From Parascedosporium putredinis (lineage: Eukaryota; Ascomycota; Sordariomycetes; Microascales; Microascaceae), in NCBI GenBank assembly GCA_949357655.1, contig CASHTG010000006.1:930001-994000 (forward strand): a stretch of 64,000 nucleotides of DNA. The letters are read 5' to 3'. Under the pieces are notes generated by a model that made no database searches, was not told where the DNA came from, and saw nothing but the letters and a program-made list of their open reading frames with translations. The position numbers and the translations under genes are program-made. This document shows positions 12,168 to 24,102 of this stretch, in pieces (the first letter of the stretch is position 1; every line of letters begins with the position of its first letter).

Positions 12168-15100
12168 TTACGCCCTCACAACCTCCTCATGCAACAGCGT
12201 CAGCAACCAGCTCGCCTGAGCCACGCCCGACAGCTGGAAGCACCACTTCTTGACGCTGCCTCCCGGGTTGTTCGTGTGGGGAATGTGCCCCATCCGGCCC
12301 TGCTCGTCCCTCATCTCCTCCCACACCGAGCAGATGATGCCCCTCGTGCCCATCGTGGTGAAGCATCCGCTGCCCAGCACCGCGTCCAACACCACCCGCG
12401 GCGCCTCCGACCCGTCTCGCTTCTTGGGTATTGTCGTCACCGTCACCCGCTTCTCCAGTCCGTGGTTGGCCCGCAGCTCTTGCCGCCACCCCTCGGGCGG
12501 TCGGCGCACTTGCAACCGGCAGTTACCGCAGTCCTCCCACTTGCTCGCGCTCACGAGGAGGTGCAGCCGAATCGGCACGTTGTCGCTGCTAATCGCCTCC
12601 CCGCGTCCCGTGCCGTCAATGCTGACAGACGGCGACCGCGGCGTGCTACCCCCGCTGACGATGATCCCGACGTGTAGAAGCTCATCGCTCCGCCTCCGTT
12701 CTGCTTCTCGAGCGACGACCGCCCAATGTTGAACGAGAGATTCGCGCCTCCCGTCAGCCTCTTGAGGAAGCTCGTCGCCGACATGGACGATGACGCCGCC
12801 GTGCTTGCCTCGTCCACCGATCGCGCAGGCGCCCGCGCCGACGCCCTGTAGCTGTTCTTGCGTCCAAACCAGTTCCTCGCGCGGCGCCCTCCGTTCTCAT
12901 CACCATCCCCGACACGTCGTTCCCCGAAGCTCTTGAAGCGCATCTCGTTCTCCAGCTGCATGTATTTTTCGTTCTTGAGCCGGGCACCATGTACCGCCGC
13001 ATACAGGTTTAGGCACTCTTCCTGCGTGGAGTTGCGGAATCGGAACGTGCCCCCGCTAATCGATGTGATCTTGCTCTGGCCTAGGACCGCCGTCCGCACC
13101 TCTAGGTCTAGGGCGTTGCTCTTACGTACGAGCACGACGGGCGTCAAGTCTAGCGCAATCAGCGGCTTGTCCGTTCCTGGGCTCCTACCCGACTTGAGCG
13201 AGAACGCTTCCATCATGCCGTCCGAGACTACGACGGAGCACATGTGGCTGGACAGGTCTTTCCAGATACCCCGCTTGTCATGCCAGTGTGAGACCGAGCA
13301 TACGAACCGGACCTCATCGGTGAGTTCTACAAGGCCCGGCTGTTGATGTTGATGTTGATGTTGCTGCTCCTGCTGCTGTTGCGGTTGATGGTATGGCTCT
13401 TGGTACTGGGTCTGGTATTCTTGGGGTTGATGATAAGTGGCCTGTTGATATTCTTCGGTTTGGACCTGCTGCCTGTAATGGTCTCCACGGTGGAGCCCAC
13501 CTTGAGACGCAGAATTGGAAGGCGTGAGGCTCGCGTCAGAAACCAGCGACTCCGTCACCTCCGAGTGAGGGTGCTTGATGCTAACGCCCACCTCCGTGTC
13601 GGGAATATCCACGCTATCGATGTCGTCGCCCGACGAGTCGCTCTCCGAGCTCATGTCGGACTCATCCTCTTCAGACTCGCTAAACGAATCGTCCTCTTCC
13701 TCGGCCTCGGAGGAAGCTTCCGAGGGTAGATACTCGTGCTTCAGCGGCGACGAAGTCTTGCGCTTCACCCGTCCGTTGGCAGGCGGCTGCAGCGTCGAGG
13801 ACTTGGACTTGGACTTGGGCGCTACAAACGTGCGATGGATCGGTGGTGGTGGGGCCCCGTCCGATCTGTATGGCGTTGCGTTGGGCTTGGCTGGATCCTG
13901 CGCGTCTTCTCGAGGAATCAGCGGCTCACGATGAGTCGGAGGCTGAGGTGCGGTAACTTCAAGTTGATACGAGGGCGGGGGCCCGCGAGAGTGGTACCGG
14001 CTAGGAACCAGGGCCTGGGTTGGTGTCGTGGGAGTTGTCGGCGTGGTGGGCTCCGAGAGCGGCCTGTTGGGAGAGCTCTGCCCGTCCTCCAGCGATCGCT
14101 GCGCGCCGAGAGGAACGTCGATCGCCATCGACCGTGGCGACCCGCATTCGGGTACTGGGGCCACTGGCTCAAGTTCGAGCGGCGGCAGAGGAAGAGTCCC
14201 CAGAATGTCTACCCAATCGTCAATCTGCCCCTCGTCATCCGCTGCGAGGCGCAGGAGCTCCCTCCATATCTGTCCGTTGTGGGTTCCCGGACCATCACGA
14301 TCAGTTCCCGCCCGCCATCGAGCTTGCGCGCCGATAAAGATCCCATCGGCATCGGCGGGAATAAAAGCCATGCCCTCTGGCCCTCGCCAATCTGCCTTAT
14401 CAGCACCTCGCCAGGGTAGCTTGGCATGCTAGGCTCGTCTCGGTGAACGAGCTCTACTTGGCAGTTCATCCTCTGGCCGTTTGAATGATATAACGACAGA
14501 CTGAAGACGTCCTTGGCGCTGACCTGGAGGCCAGCATCGATCTTGATGTACCCCATGGCTGCGAGTGTGCGAAGATCTCGAGCTCTGGTGGTGTCTGTGT
14601 TCGCCGCATCTTCATCCGTGACGCGAGCACGCTCCTCCTTGTGCCTCTTGCGCGCCTTGTCCTGGAGGGACGCGAAGCACCCAACCAGGGATGCCGTACC
14701 ATCCGAGCCAATAGTATCGTGGAGTGCCTGGAAAATGAAGATAGGAAATATTAGCAATCTCATACGAGCTGGTTTAGTCAACTGCTACAACGGGTGAGGG
14801 GGCACCTTACCCTGACGAAGCTGGTTAGAGTTTTAATCCTGGCGATGGGCCTCCTCAGGAGATGCGCGACATCGACTCGCTCTCCATCCTCATTTACGAT
14901 ATCGCCGTCTGCGTTCCTAGGGAGGGCGTTGAGAAGCGAGTCTTGATCGTCGGGTACGTCGGAGGCGGGCGCCAGGTTGACGACGAGGTTCTCGAACCCT
15001 AACCTCCACGCGTCCAGGTAGTCACTGTATATGACGCCCACCCCTTCGAGCCAGGGAACGAGCCGGTCCAAGTCGCCCGCAGGGGCCTGCGATGCGCATT

Positions 15101-18088
15101 CTTGAGCTTCTCGAGGGAGATGCCCATGCTGACGACAGCCTTGGACAGGGCGTCGACTTTCGACCCGGCGTGGCGGGTCCAAAGAGCGTTGCTAGGTCAG
15201 TATTTTCGCCAATGACTGAGTTCAGCAAGACCGGAATGACGCCGTCAACGAGGGTCTTGAGTTCTCGGTGGTAAAGGTCTCGTCGTCGGCAAACTCCCCG
15301 AGGAGGTCGTTAGTCGTGACGGTGCTGCGCTTGCTGCGGGTTCGCCTCACGCTGGGCCGTGATCTCGCGTTCTTAACACCCAGAGGTACGCTCTTATCAT
15401 CGGGCACGGAAAGGACCGACACCAAATCCGAATGTTTTGTAAGCCTTCGCTTCAACCCTGGCTTTTGGCTTGACCGCCTCGATAGCTCCGAATCCCTCGT
15501 AACGGTTGTCTGCGTAACAGTGGTCTGTGACACCGTCGACATAGTTTCGTTATCATGAGAGGAGCACGACTCTTCTGATACAATGGTAGAGAGCTCGTGG
15601 AACCCGTTAGTAGGTGGTCTTCTGCGCGGTTCGGGTAGAGAGGACGACGTCGTTCGGTCGTCTTCAAAATCTCGGCTGTCGAAGGAATCAGGCGACCGTG
15701 ACCGTCTTCTGGAACCATCGTCCTCATGTTGCCGTTGTTGACACTGACACTGTGGGTCGCGGCATTCCTCCTCAAACGACACTTCGGAATCAATGGCCTT
15801 GTAAGTCCTCTCCTCGCGACTTTCGTAGCTTGTTTGGGTAAATATTTGGTTGCTTGACTGGCCCTTGAATGCCTCCTTGAGCGCTTCACGGAAAGGCTTC
15901 TTGAGGCTAACCTTGAGCGGAGAGGCAACACCTCTCGTGGCGCCCTTTCTCTTCAGGCCGCTCGAAGGAGGCGTCTTTCCTGGGGTTTTTGTTGTGGCGT
16001 CAACCGATTTTCGTTTTTCGGAGGCCTTGGGGGTTTTGTTCTCCTCGTCCTCGTCGTGGGGCGGTTCTGGCTGAGGGGAAGCCTTCTTTGGCGTTGTGTC
16101 GTCTACGGTGGCGGCACCTCTCGTCTGATTATCCGCCGCCCATTTCTTTTCGGCCGACTTCCTCCTCTTGATAGGGTTGGGGGCCTCTCCATTGGCGGGT
16201 ACATCGACAAAGGGATCCACGGTATTTGTGAGCCAGGTCTCGATGCTCGGGGGCTTGTTGACGCCTACTGGCCTTTGTGGCTCGGGCTGCATCATCTTCT
16301 TGCCCTCACTCACAACCCGTTTGAACACCTTTGGCACCGCGCTCAGGCTGGGATTCCGCTGGGGTTTCGGCCTCTTGGTACTGTTCCGCGCGTCCGCCCC
16401 AAGCGGAAGATCTAGCTCACTGAAAGCAGATTTCCCAACGGGAATTTCAGCCATAGTGGGGCCACTGGACTCAATGACCGATGGCTGTTCCCCAAGCTCT
16501 CCAGAGCCGTTGGTAGAAGCGCCAGGCGACCTGCCCCCGGCCATTTCAGGCAGATCAGTTTCCGTAGACTCTGTTGATTCCGTCGTTTCGGTGGTCTTGG
16601 ATGTCTGCGTTGTTTGTGTGATCTCGGTAGGCGCAGAGGTTGGTTTTTGGCCAAGTTTGGGCGTGGATTTGGAAACTTTGCGCCGTGAAGGGGTGTTCGG
16701 CTCGTCTGCGATACTGGTCATCACCGCGCTACTTTCTGCGTCCTTGCCTCGGTCGATCAAATCGTATGGTGACCTGTCTCGCAGTGAGAGGGAAGGCGCT
16801 ATGCTGGGGGCCACGCTGTGGACAACGCTCGGCGGGGTCTTGGACGGTTTCCGACTACCCTTCTTCCGGTCATTATCGGTCCTAGCCGGGCCAGACATAG
16901 GACGCACGCGGATACCATCGTCTAGGGGGATCCGTCCTTGTGGTAGATGGGACGGATAAGTTAGACTCCTTCTCCACAATTTTTGGTTTCCTCTCCTTCT
17001 TCTCCTCCGTTTTGCTTTCCTTCATAGGCGTTACACGGATGCCGTCATCATCTAAGGAGTATTCGGATTTTGCCGGTGTACGCGACCGACGGGGAGTAGA
17101 CGGCGCTCTTGACGATAGGCCACTCAGTTCCGAGTCGAGCAGCGAGTCGGACGAGCGGGAGTAATCAGCGGACTTGCTCGGCCGGTGCCTGCTTCCCCAG
17201 GCCCATCGGCAGGGGGTACAGGTTCCACCTTCTTCGCCCACTCCCGGACTTTTGGGAGGCCGGAGGATTCTGGGCGGTACGTTGTAAAAAGTCTTTGGGA
17301 ATGGGCATAGGGGTGCCGACTGGCGACTTTTGCGAGCCCGAGGTGGGCTGGTCCTCTTTTGCCTTCCCTCTTTCCACTCATCCAGTGATCGTCGCTCACG
17401 ACCCTCTTTTGGGCGGCGTCTTCTTGCGCAGACTGACCGTCTCTGCGCTTTCAGGCTTCGTCTCGCCTGAGCTAGCTGATTTCGGCGCGGGAGTTGGGGC
17501 CGGTTGTTCTACCACGATCTTGGGCGGGTCGCGCTTCTTCTTCCTCATCTTAATGCGCATCCTGTCGTCTTCGGTCACGCTCCTGGTCTCGTCCGGGAAG
17601 GCAACCTCTGTCGGCTCGCTAGGCGTGGCCATGGGGTCGCCTGCAGCCATGGCGGCGGCATTAGACTTCTGCCACGCCTTGACCCGATCCCGTACACCGC
17701 CCGGCTGCTGGAGCCTTTGAACCGCGCCCTGCTTCATCTCCTGCCTGATCTCCGCCTTGACGGCGTCCACACTCATCCGGCGCTGTCTCTGGGCAGCTAG
17801 TCTCGCCGGCGAGGGACGTCCCCTGAGGAAGTCGACGAGAAGGGTCGGTGGCGGACCCTCGCCCTTTGTGTATGCGCGCTGTCGAGTGCCGGCGGCGGGT
17901 GCGCTCTTGGGTGTAGTCGCAGTAGCTGGGGCATCGCCGGGCGCGCCGTTCTGGTTTGGGGCGGTGGCATTTTCAAGTTTGTCGTTGGCGGGAGATCCCG
18001 CCGAGGGCCGTGTGGGCGTGGAAGGCTCGTCGGACTCGTTTTGGATCGACATGTTCTGAGTGTTCTGAGTCCGGCGACTGTTAGTCAT
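12168..18088 (-). CDS. Very large DH-PH (RhoGEF-like) protein with disordered N-terminus
   Basis: Inferred to be a guanine-nucleotide exchange factor-like protein for a Rho GTPase; I do not recognise a named orthologue. From ATG 18088 (another in-frame ATG at 18052) about 900 residues are low complexity, rich in Ser, Thr, Pro and Lys. The block GPPPTLLVDFLRGRPSPARL lies near residue 80, and the motif DDGIRVxPM occurs twice (about 17030-17055 and 16890-16920). A Dbl-homology-like region (about 15250-14740) reads LKTLVDGVIPVLLNSVIGEN, LVPWLEGVGVIYSDYLDAW and LLRRPIARIKTLTSFVRALH. A PH-like region follows: LAAMGYIKIDAGLQVSAKDV, LYHSNGQRMNCQVELVHRD and WRELLRLAADDEGQIDDW. After an acidic and Gln/His-rich linker comes a second PH-like region (about 13300-12960) and a conserved C-terminus. 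One intron is clear, 14728-14810. At least seven frame breaks occur (about 17395, 17250, 17190, 16910, 15225, 15110, 14290, 12600), all with related sequence on both sides. About 1,900 residues if continuous. Confidence 0.8.
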
Positions 18089-19722
18089 ATGATGATGCGG
18101 TCATGGCGCACATTCAGGCACAGAGTGAGGTCCTCGCGCGAGTTCGGGGTGTCTAGGTTTTAGTGCCAGGGGTTGACCGCTTGGTCGAACGTTTGGTTCC
18201 TTGAGAGTAGACTTTGTTGGTGCGGATGGTGGTGTGCCATGTGGGCAGCTCCGATTATAAGGCGGCAGGAACCACTGGGGTGTGTTGTTTTTTTGTGGAA
18301 ACGAGGGAAGAGCTGATTGGAGAAGAAGCGGACAAACCTATTATGAAAATGGCATTCTGGCCGCAATCAGGAAGTTAGTTGCGATCCGGTCAGGGAAGAA
18401 GAAAAATTCAATAATCTCGGGTTCGAAAGGCCGGTTGTTTTTGCAGCGATGGGCGGAAGGCGCGGCCGAGCGAGGTATAGCCAGTGGTCGATTTGAATGA
18501 CCAGGGATGTTCATCAATGTCGGAAAATAAAACAACTTCATACAAAGAGTTTGTATCGAGGACTAGCGGAGATGGAAGGGGAGCCCAAAACAAAATAACA
18601 CAACTCCTGACGCTAAAAAATAAAAAACACCGATCTACGACAAGATATATGCAAGGTAAAATAAAAATAACAAACGTAGGAGAGTGTGGATCGGGGGAGA
18701 GGTGTGTCGTGGGAAAGAGATGAAGAAGAAGCAAAGAAAGGGCGTGTGTATCGGGAGGTGAGCGAAGGAAAATGCGCCAGGCTTGTTCGTGTTGGTCGCC
18801 AGCGCAGAGGAAGTGGACCGCCAACAAGAAAGCAAAGCCTCGAAAATGGGCGATGATTGAGAGGGACCGGTAATGACAGATGGGAACCCACACCAGCTCC
18901 TGTTCTGCTATCAGGAACTGCTCAAGCTTCCGGCCTTCATGACCACAGGCGCACACACCACCTTTGGTTCCTCACAAGCAAATGTAAACAATCCAGGCCG
19001 CCAACAACCAATCAGAGGCTCCACATGAGGTCATGGTACCGAGTCCAGGGATTTTGGCACGGCACACGAATGGGACTGTCCTCGCTCCGTTGCACCACAC
19101 CAGGCTTGGTACATGAGTACTTGGTGGGCACACACCAGCTGGGAAGTGGGGCCAAAGGTTGGATCCGATTCAATGCAGGCTGCGTGTGGCTCAAGCGGTA
19201 CCTCATGCGAGCTCCCGCACGACCTCCCCCATAGTCGAATATCCGTATTGCACCTATCCAGAGACCACACCCGCCCACAGGTGCGGACCGCTGTACGTAC
19301 GAGTACAACCCCGGCTGGCGGGGCAACGGCCGAATTTGGACAGGTATCAAGTCTCTTGCCGTGCCCCTCCATTGATGGAAAATGCCCCGCACGATCTCGA
19401 GCCGTTTAGTGTAGAACTGTGTGAGGCACGATTGATCCACGCCGACGAATCTCGTGTGTGCGGGCGACGGGAAAAATAAGAGTGATATGTGCGCCGGATA
19501 TATCCCCAAGACTGATCTTTGCGGAATCGAGTCACACTGACACATTTACGTCTACGTATGCCGACCCTTTACTCATCCCTCATAGTTTGAGACGAGCGGC
19601 CACGTCACAACGGGCTAACACCAAATCAAGCGAGGCAAAGAGAAAAAAAAAGGCATCACGAGAAAGAAGAAAGTCCTTCCCCGCATCCATAGTTCGAACC
19701 CAAAATCCACTAAAAAAACACA
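18089..19722. promoter_or_regulatory. Divergent intergenic region between DH-PH and WRS1 genes
   Basis: About 1.6 kb between two start codons that point away from each other. No gene is supported inside it. The last 100 bases before WRS1 are purine rich and end in AACACAATGG. A GAGTCA element at 19529-19534 is described separately. Confidence 0.45.
19529..19534 (+). promoter_or_regulatory. Possible CPC-1/Gcn4-type half-site upstream of WRS1
   Basis: GAGTCA, the complement of TGACTC, lies about 190 bases before the WRS1 start. Fungal aminoacyl-tRNA synthetase genes are often under cross-pathway control through TGACTCA. Only six of the seven bases match and no second copy was seen, so chance is a fair explanation. 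Confidence 0.22.
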
Positions 19723-21392
19723 ATGGCGACCGAAGGCACCGTGCCACCTCAGTCCGATGCGCCCATTCCGGACCCGGCTGCCGGGCAAGACCCCGCGGCG
19801 TCTCGCGAGCAGGACATCAACCCTTGGTCCGTTGAGGGCGCCCAGGACGAGTCCGGCCAGGTAGTTGCGATTGACTACCTCAACCTCTCCAGGTGCGACT
19901 ATAACTCGCCCTCCCCCTCCATGCATCTTGAATCATCTCTCTGTTCGACGTCAAAGACCCTCCACGCGGCGCTCTTTGCTCGTTCCTGCTAATCAATGCG
20001 CGCATGGTGTGCGTGGGATCTTAGGAAATGGAACACCTCCCTTATCGACGAGAAGATCCTGGAGCGCTTCGAGCGTCTAACAGGCCACAAGCCGCACCGC
20101 TGGCTCCGACGAGGCCTGTTTTTCAGCCACCGCGACTTCGACAAGATCCTCGACAAGTATGAAAAGGGCGAGCCTTTCTTCCTCTACACGGGCCGAGGGC
20201 CCAGCTCCGGCAGCTTGCACTTGGGGCACACCATTCCCCTCCAATTTACCCGCTGGCTTCAGGAAGTCTTTGACGTGCCTCTTGTATTCATGTTGACGGA
20301 CGACGAAAAGGCCCTTTTCAAGGATACCCTCACCTTTGAGGACACTCACAAGTACGGATTGGAGAATGCCAAGGATCTCATTGCTCTAGGATTCGACGTC
20401 AAGAAGACATTCATCTTCAGCGATCTCGAGTACGTCAATGGTCACTTCCTCATGAATGCCTGGGAGTTCTCCAAGCTTGTCACGTACAACCAGGTCCGCG
20501 GCGCGTTCGGCTTCAACGAGAGCACCAACATCGGCAAGATCTTCTTCCCCTCGGTCCAGTGCGTCGCGGCCTTTGCCACCTCCTACCCTCAACTGTGGTC
20601 GGAGGAACCCCCAAGGAGCGCACCAAGGAGATTGCCGCCATCCAGTGCCTGATCCCCATGGGTATCGACCAGGACCCTTACTTCCGTCTGCTTCGAGACA
20701 ATGCTGGCAGAATGAAGAACCCTTCGCCCAAGCCGGCGCTGATCCATTCAAGTTCCTGACGGCCCTCCAGGGCCCCGGAGGAAAGATGTCCGCGTCGAAC
20801 CCCAACTCTGCTATTTTCATGACGGATACCCCTAAGCAGATTAAGGTATGCATCTACTATAGTACATTTCTTTTCCGCGCCAAACCCCGCCTCCCATCAG
20901 CGGTTAAACAAAGAATGATTGCCACTCACGCACTGAATTTTCTCTCTCTTTAGACCAAGATCAACAAGTTCGCCTTTAGCGGCGGCCAAGAGACGCTTGA
21001 GCTTCACCGTGAACTTGGCGGAAACCTGATGTCGATGTGTCGTACATCTACCTCACCTACTTTGAAGACGATGACGAGAAGCTCAAGACGGTTTACAGCG
21101 ACTACAAGAAGGGCGAACTCCTCACGGGTGAGCTTAAAAAGATGGCCATCGACCTGCTCCAGGAGTATGTCGCCGAGTTCAGGAAAAGAGGAAGGATGTG
21201 ACGGACGAGGTTCTCGCGTCCTTTATGAAGCCCAGGAAGCTAGAGTCCAGGGGTAACACGCTCCTGCAAGAGCAGCTGGCGCAGCTGGCTTTGAGGCCGG
21301 CTAAGAAGGAGAAGAAGAAGAAGGAAAAGGGCGAAAAGCCCGCAGCGGCGCCTGCGCCTGCGCCTGCGCCGGCGGCGGAAAAGGTCGAGTAG
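19723..21392 (+). CDS. WRS1: Cytosolic tryptophanyl-tRNA synthetase
   Basis: It charges tRNA-Trp with tryptophan in the cytosol (class Ic synthetase; essential in fungi). Exon 1 is 19723-19892, exon 2 is 20025-20845 and exon 3 is 20954-21392; introns have GTGCGA/TTAG and GTATGC/TTTAG ends. The catalytic domain shows LLERF-like LERFERLTGHKPHRWLRRGL, the HIGH-type signature SGSLHLGHTIP, LTDDEKALFKD, FSKLVTYNQVRGAFGF and the KMSKS-type loop GGKMSASNPNSAIF. The C-terminus has ASFMKPRKL followed by a Lys-rich then Ala/Pro tail. No mitochondrial targeting sequence is evident, and the long eukaryotic type supports the cytosolic enzyme. Four breaks, near 20605, 20752, 21027 and 21182, each behave as one lost base, three of them plausibly a C; homology continues exactly across them. 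Because the gene is essential and usually single copy, these are best read as sequence errors. About 495 residues if continuous. Confidence 0.96.
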
Positions 21393-23295
21393 AAGGAGGA
21401 GGGTGATCAAGCGGAGCTGGAGAAATAGCATAGAGACATAAACGAGGATTAAGATTGAGTCTTGCGGTTTATGCAATTATCCCGTGTCCCCCACCAAGGT
21501 AACGGCGAGTACCAGAACCGTGCCGCCAAAGTACCTCCGAATCAGCCACACAAGTGTCTCTCGGCCTCTTCTCTTCCACATCCCGACTAATATCTCGGAC
21601 AGGGTGCCCCAAAATAACATCCCGGCATTTCTAGAGTGTCATTGTCGCCCGCTCGTTATCCACAAGTACTCAGTTTCCCCATCTTTGCTCCCTCCCCTCA
21701 TCCTCTTTTTCCGCTTCTTGCTTTTCGTGATCAGGAATGTGAGGGAAAGGGGTGGTTAGCGGCGTGAGCAGCTGCCAGCGCCACATTTTACTGCATCAAC
21801 TCAACTTCCGCCCTGGTCAAAGAGAAACTCGCGGCAAGTTCTTCCCTGCCGTTCGTTTGAATCCAACCTTGATTTTCTCCGGCCGCCCGCCCCGTAAAAA
21901 AAAGAACGCTTGTTATAGCCCCTCGTGTCTTTCCGTCCTTGAGCGCCAAGTGTTCCCGCTTCAAGTTCCCTACCGTCAATGTTGCGCTCGCTGCTTCCAG
22001 AGTGACATCATACTCTCTATCTCTCTCCAAGTCTCGCCAATCTCAAATCGGCACAACTTCTTGAATCGCTCTCACCATGGGGCGGGTCTCAAAGCCAGGT
22101 CCTAATACCGTCGACGTCGGCAACTCCCGCCCCTCCTCGGAGGAATTTTTATTTGAATCTTTTAGAGAATGGAAGACAGCAGGCGGGGAAGTGGAAAGAA
22201 AATTCCGAGCCTCTTTACATTAAGCGAGACAAGAGGAGCGAAAACGGAAACACATAAAATACCTAGTCGAAACAAGAATGCATCATCACTTGATCTCTTG
22301 AGAACGTGGATGCCTAGTTTCTGAATCAAGGAACTAGCTAGCAAAATAACGAAAGAGTGTGAACATTTATTTGCCTTGGTCAAGGCAGAGCCACCACTCC
22401 TTCCCGCGTCCTGTTTAGAGCATCTAGGCCGATGTAAATGGACCGAATGTTTCATGTCCGCAAAGAGGAAGCAGTCCACTACCAAATGAAAAGAAGAAAA
22501 GAAACCCCCGAGGAAACTAGAAATCGTACGGTTTTGCCTAATAAAACAACGCCGGAGAGAGGAGAGAAGCACCCTCGCGATAAAGCTTCATCCATCTCAG
22601 CCCGTACATGTATTCACACATGCAGGTCGCAGCGCTCCTGACCACGATCTGTCCCCAACTGCACGCCCATCTTGCTTGCTTGACAGAAGCCAGATCAGCT
22701 CTGCAGCCGTCAACCTCTTGGCTTGCTCCGTGAGTCCCTCCTTGCCCGATGCAGGGCGCTGAGCTTCGTCCCTTTTTCCCCTTCCTTCCCTCGATGCCTG
22801 CGCGCTTCACGCGCAGCTATCACGAAAGGCCCCTCGGTGCGTGCTGTAGGAACTTGAAACGAACTGCGTATGCAGCGCTAAGTCTCCCTCGGGTCCTCCG
22901 GGGAGATTCGTTGGCTACGATGGCTTAGAGAATACATGGAGGCACCAAACGATGCAAGTCTTGGGCTGAATCGGTGGTTTAAAACATTATATCTGGATCA
23001 AGGAGATCTGTCTCTCTATTCTAGGCCCACCAACTAATATTTTACATATTAATATTCCTCCACCAATTCGGTGTCGTGCCATCATCCGATTATGTTGGTA
23101 TCAAAGGCAGGTTGAAAAGATCCAAAAGGGGAGACAAAAAAGATACGAAAAAAAAAAAAAACAGAAACGCCTGTGTAGGGATGCCACCAGTTGCTCCTCC
23201 GTTCGTATGTCCCATATGAGTCCGACCCGTTCTAGCCCCCTCGCGAGCATTCCCGTCTCTCATCTTCCGCTTTCGCCCACTCGCTAACTCATGTC
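21393..23295. other. Convergent 3' intergenic region
   Basis: About 1.9 kb between the stops of WRS1 and the 23.3-24.1 kb gene. It contains an A-run at 23150-23162 and short chance frames. Nothing recognisable. Confidence 0.5.
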
Positions 23296-24102
23296 TCACC
23301 TTGAGGCCTCCTGAGGTAAGACGAATCGAACCTTGCGCTCCTTAAGCTTTGCGGCCACTTTGGCATCGTCAAACTCGAGTTGACGGACGCCAGCCAGCGC
23401 AGACCGGGGCCTAGGTGCGGCGCTAGCGCGGTTTACTAGCTGCTGTTCTGTGACAACGACGTGTTTCGAATCCCCGAGATCGTGTGCTTCCTTTTGATGG
23501 AGCTCCCGCGAGCCCTCGGTTTCCTCGTCGATGCTCCACACATACGGGCTAGGCTCCCTCCAGGCTCTGCGCGAACGCTTGCCCATCATGACGGATAGCC
23601 GAGACGGGTCCTGGTCGTCGTCCTGCCTCGTCGCCGACCTTCCTCGGGCGACCCTGGCAACTTTTTGAAAGGCCTTCTTCTTGCTCCGTTCTTTGGCGTG
23701 CCTACCGCTCTTTCCGTCTTCAACGGCTACACACGGGTCTGCGAGTTGATAGAGCTGGCCGAACCCGCCGGGAGGGAGGCGGATGTAGTCTTCTTCATCA
23801 GAGGAGTCGTCCGACGCCACGGCAGTAAGTGCGAGGCTCGGGCGGCCAGTTTTGATGCTGCACTCAAACGAGAGGTTGGAGGCGCCAGACTTTCCGCGTG
23901 CAGAGCTGAATCCGGTACCCTCGATACCGGCATCCAAGTCGGAGAAGTCGTCGTCTGAGTCGTAGGTCGCGCCTGGCATGAGGAAGTACGAGAATGGTTG
24001 ATCACTGATAAGAGCGGCCTCGTCCAGGATGCGTGGACTGAGGTGCACCTGCGTCGGTGGCCATGAGTCGATAGCTGGATGGTGTATCGGCGACACGGGC
24101 AT
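23296..24102 (-). CDS. Hypothetical protein, 268 residues, acidic N-half and basic C-half
   Basis: A single uninterrupted frame from ATG 24102-24100 to a stop at 23298-23296. I do not recognise a family. An acidic stretch (YDSDDDFSDLDAG, near residue 50, and DDSSDEEDYIRLPPGGFGQL near residue 100) is followed by a basic region (GRHAKERSKKKAFQKVAR) and then WREPSPYVWSIDEETEGS. It ends in LKERKVRFVLPQEASR. No signal peptide, membrane helix or zinc motif is seen, so it is probably nuclear or cytosolic. The length, lack of frame breaks and biased composition support a real gene; the opposite strand carries only shorter shadows. A spliced extension at either end cannot be excluded. Confidence 0.65.
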   Translation of the reverse strand: MPVSPIHHPAIDSWPPTQVHLSPRILDEAALISDQPFSYFLMPGATYDSDDDFSDLDAGIEGTGFSSARGKSGASNLSFECSIKTGRPSLALTAVASDDSSDEEDYIRLPPGGFGQLYQLADPCVAVEDGKSGRHAKERSKKKAFQKVARVARGRSATRQDDDQDPSRLSVMMGKRSRRAWREPSPYVWSIDEETEGSRELHQKEAHDLGDSKHVVVTEQQLVNRASAAPRPRSALAGVRQLEFDDAKVAAKLKERKVRFVLPQEASR

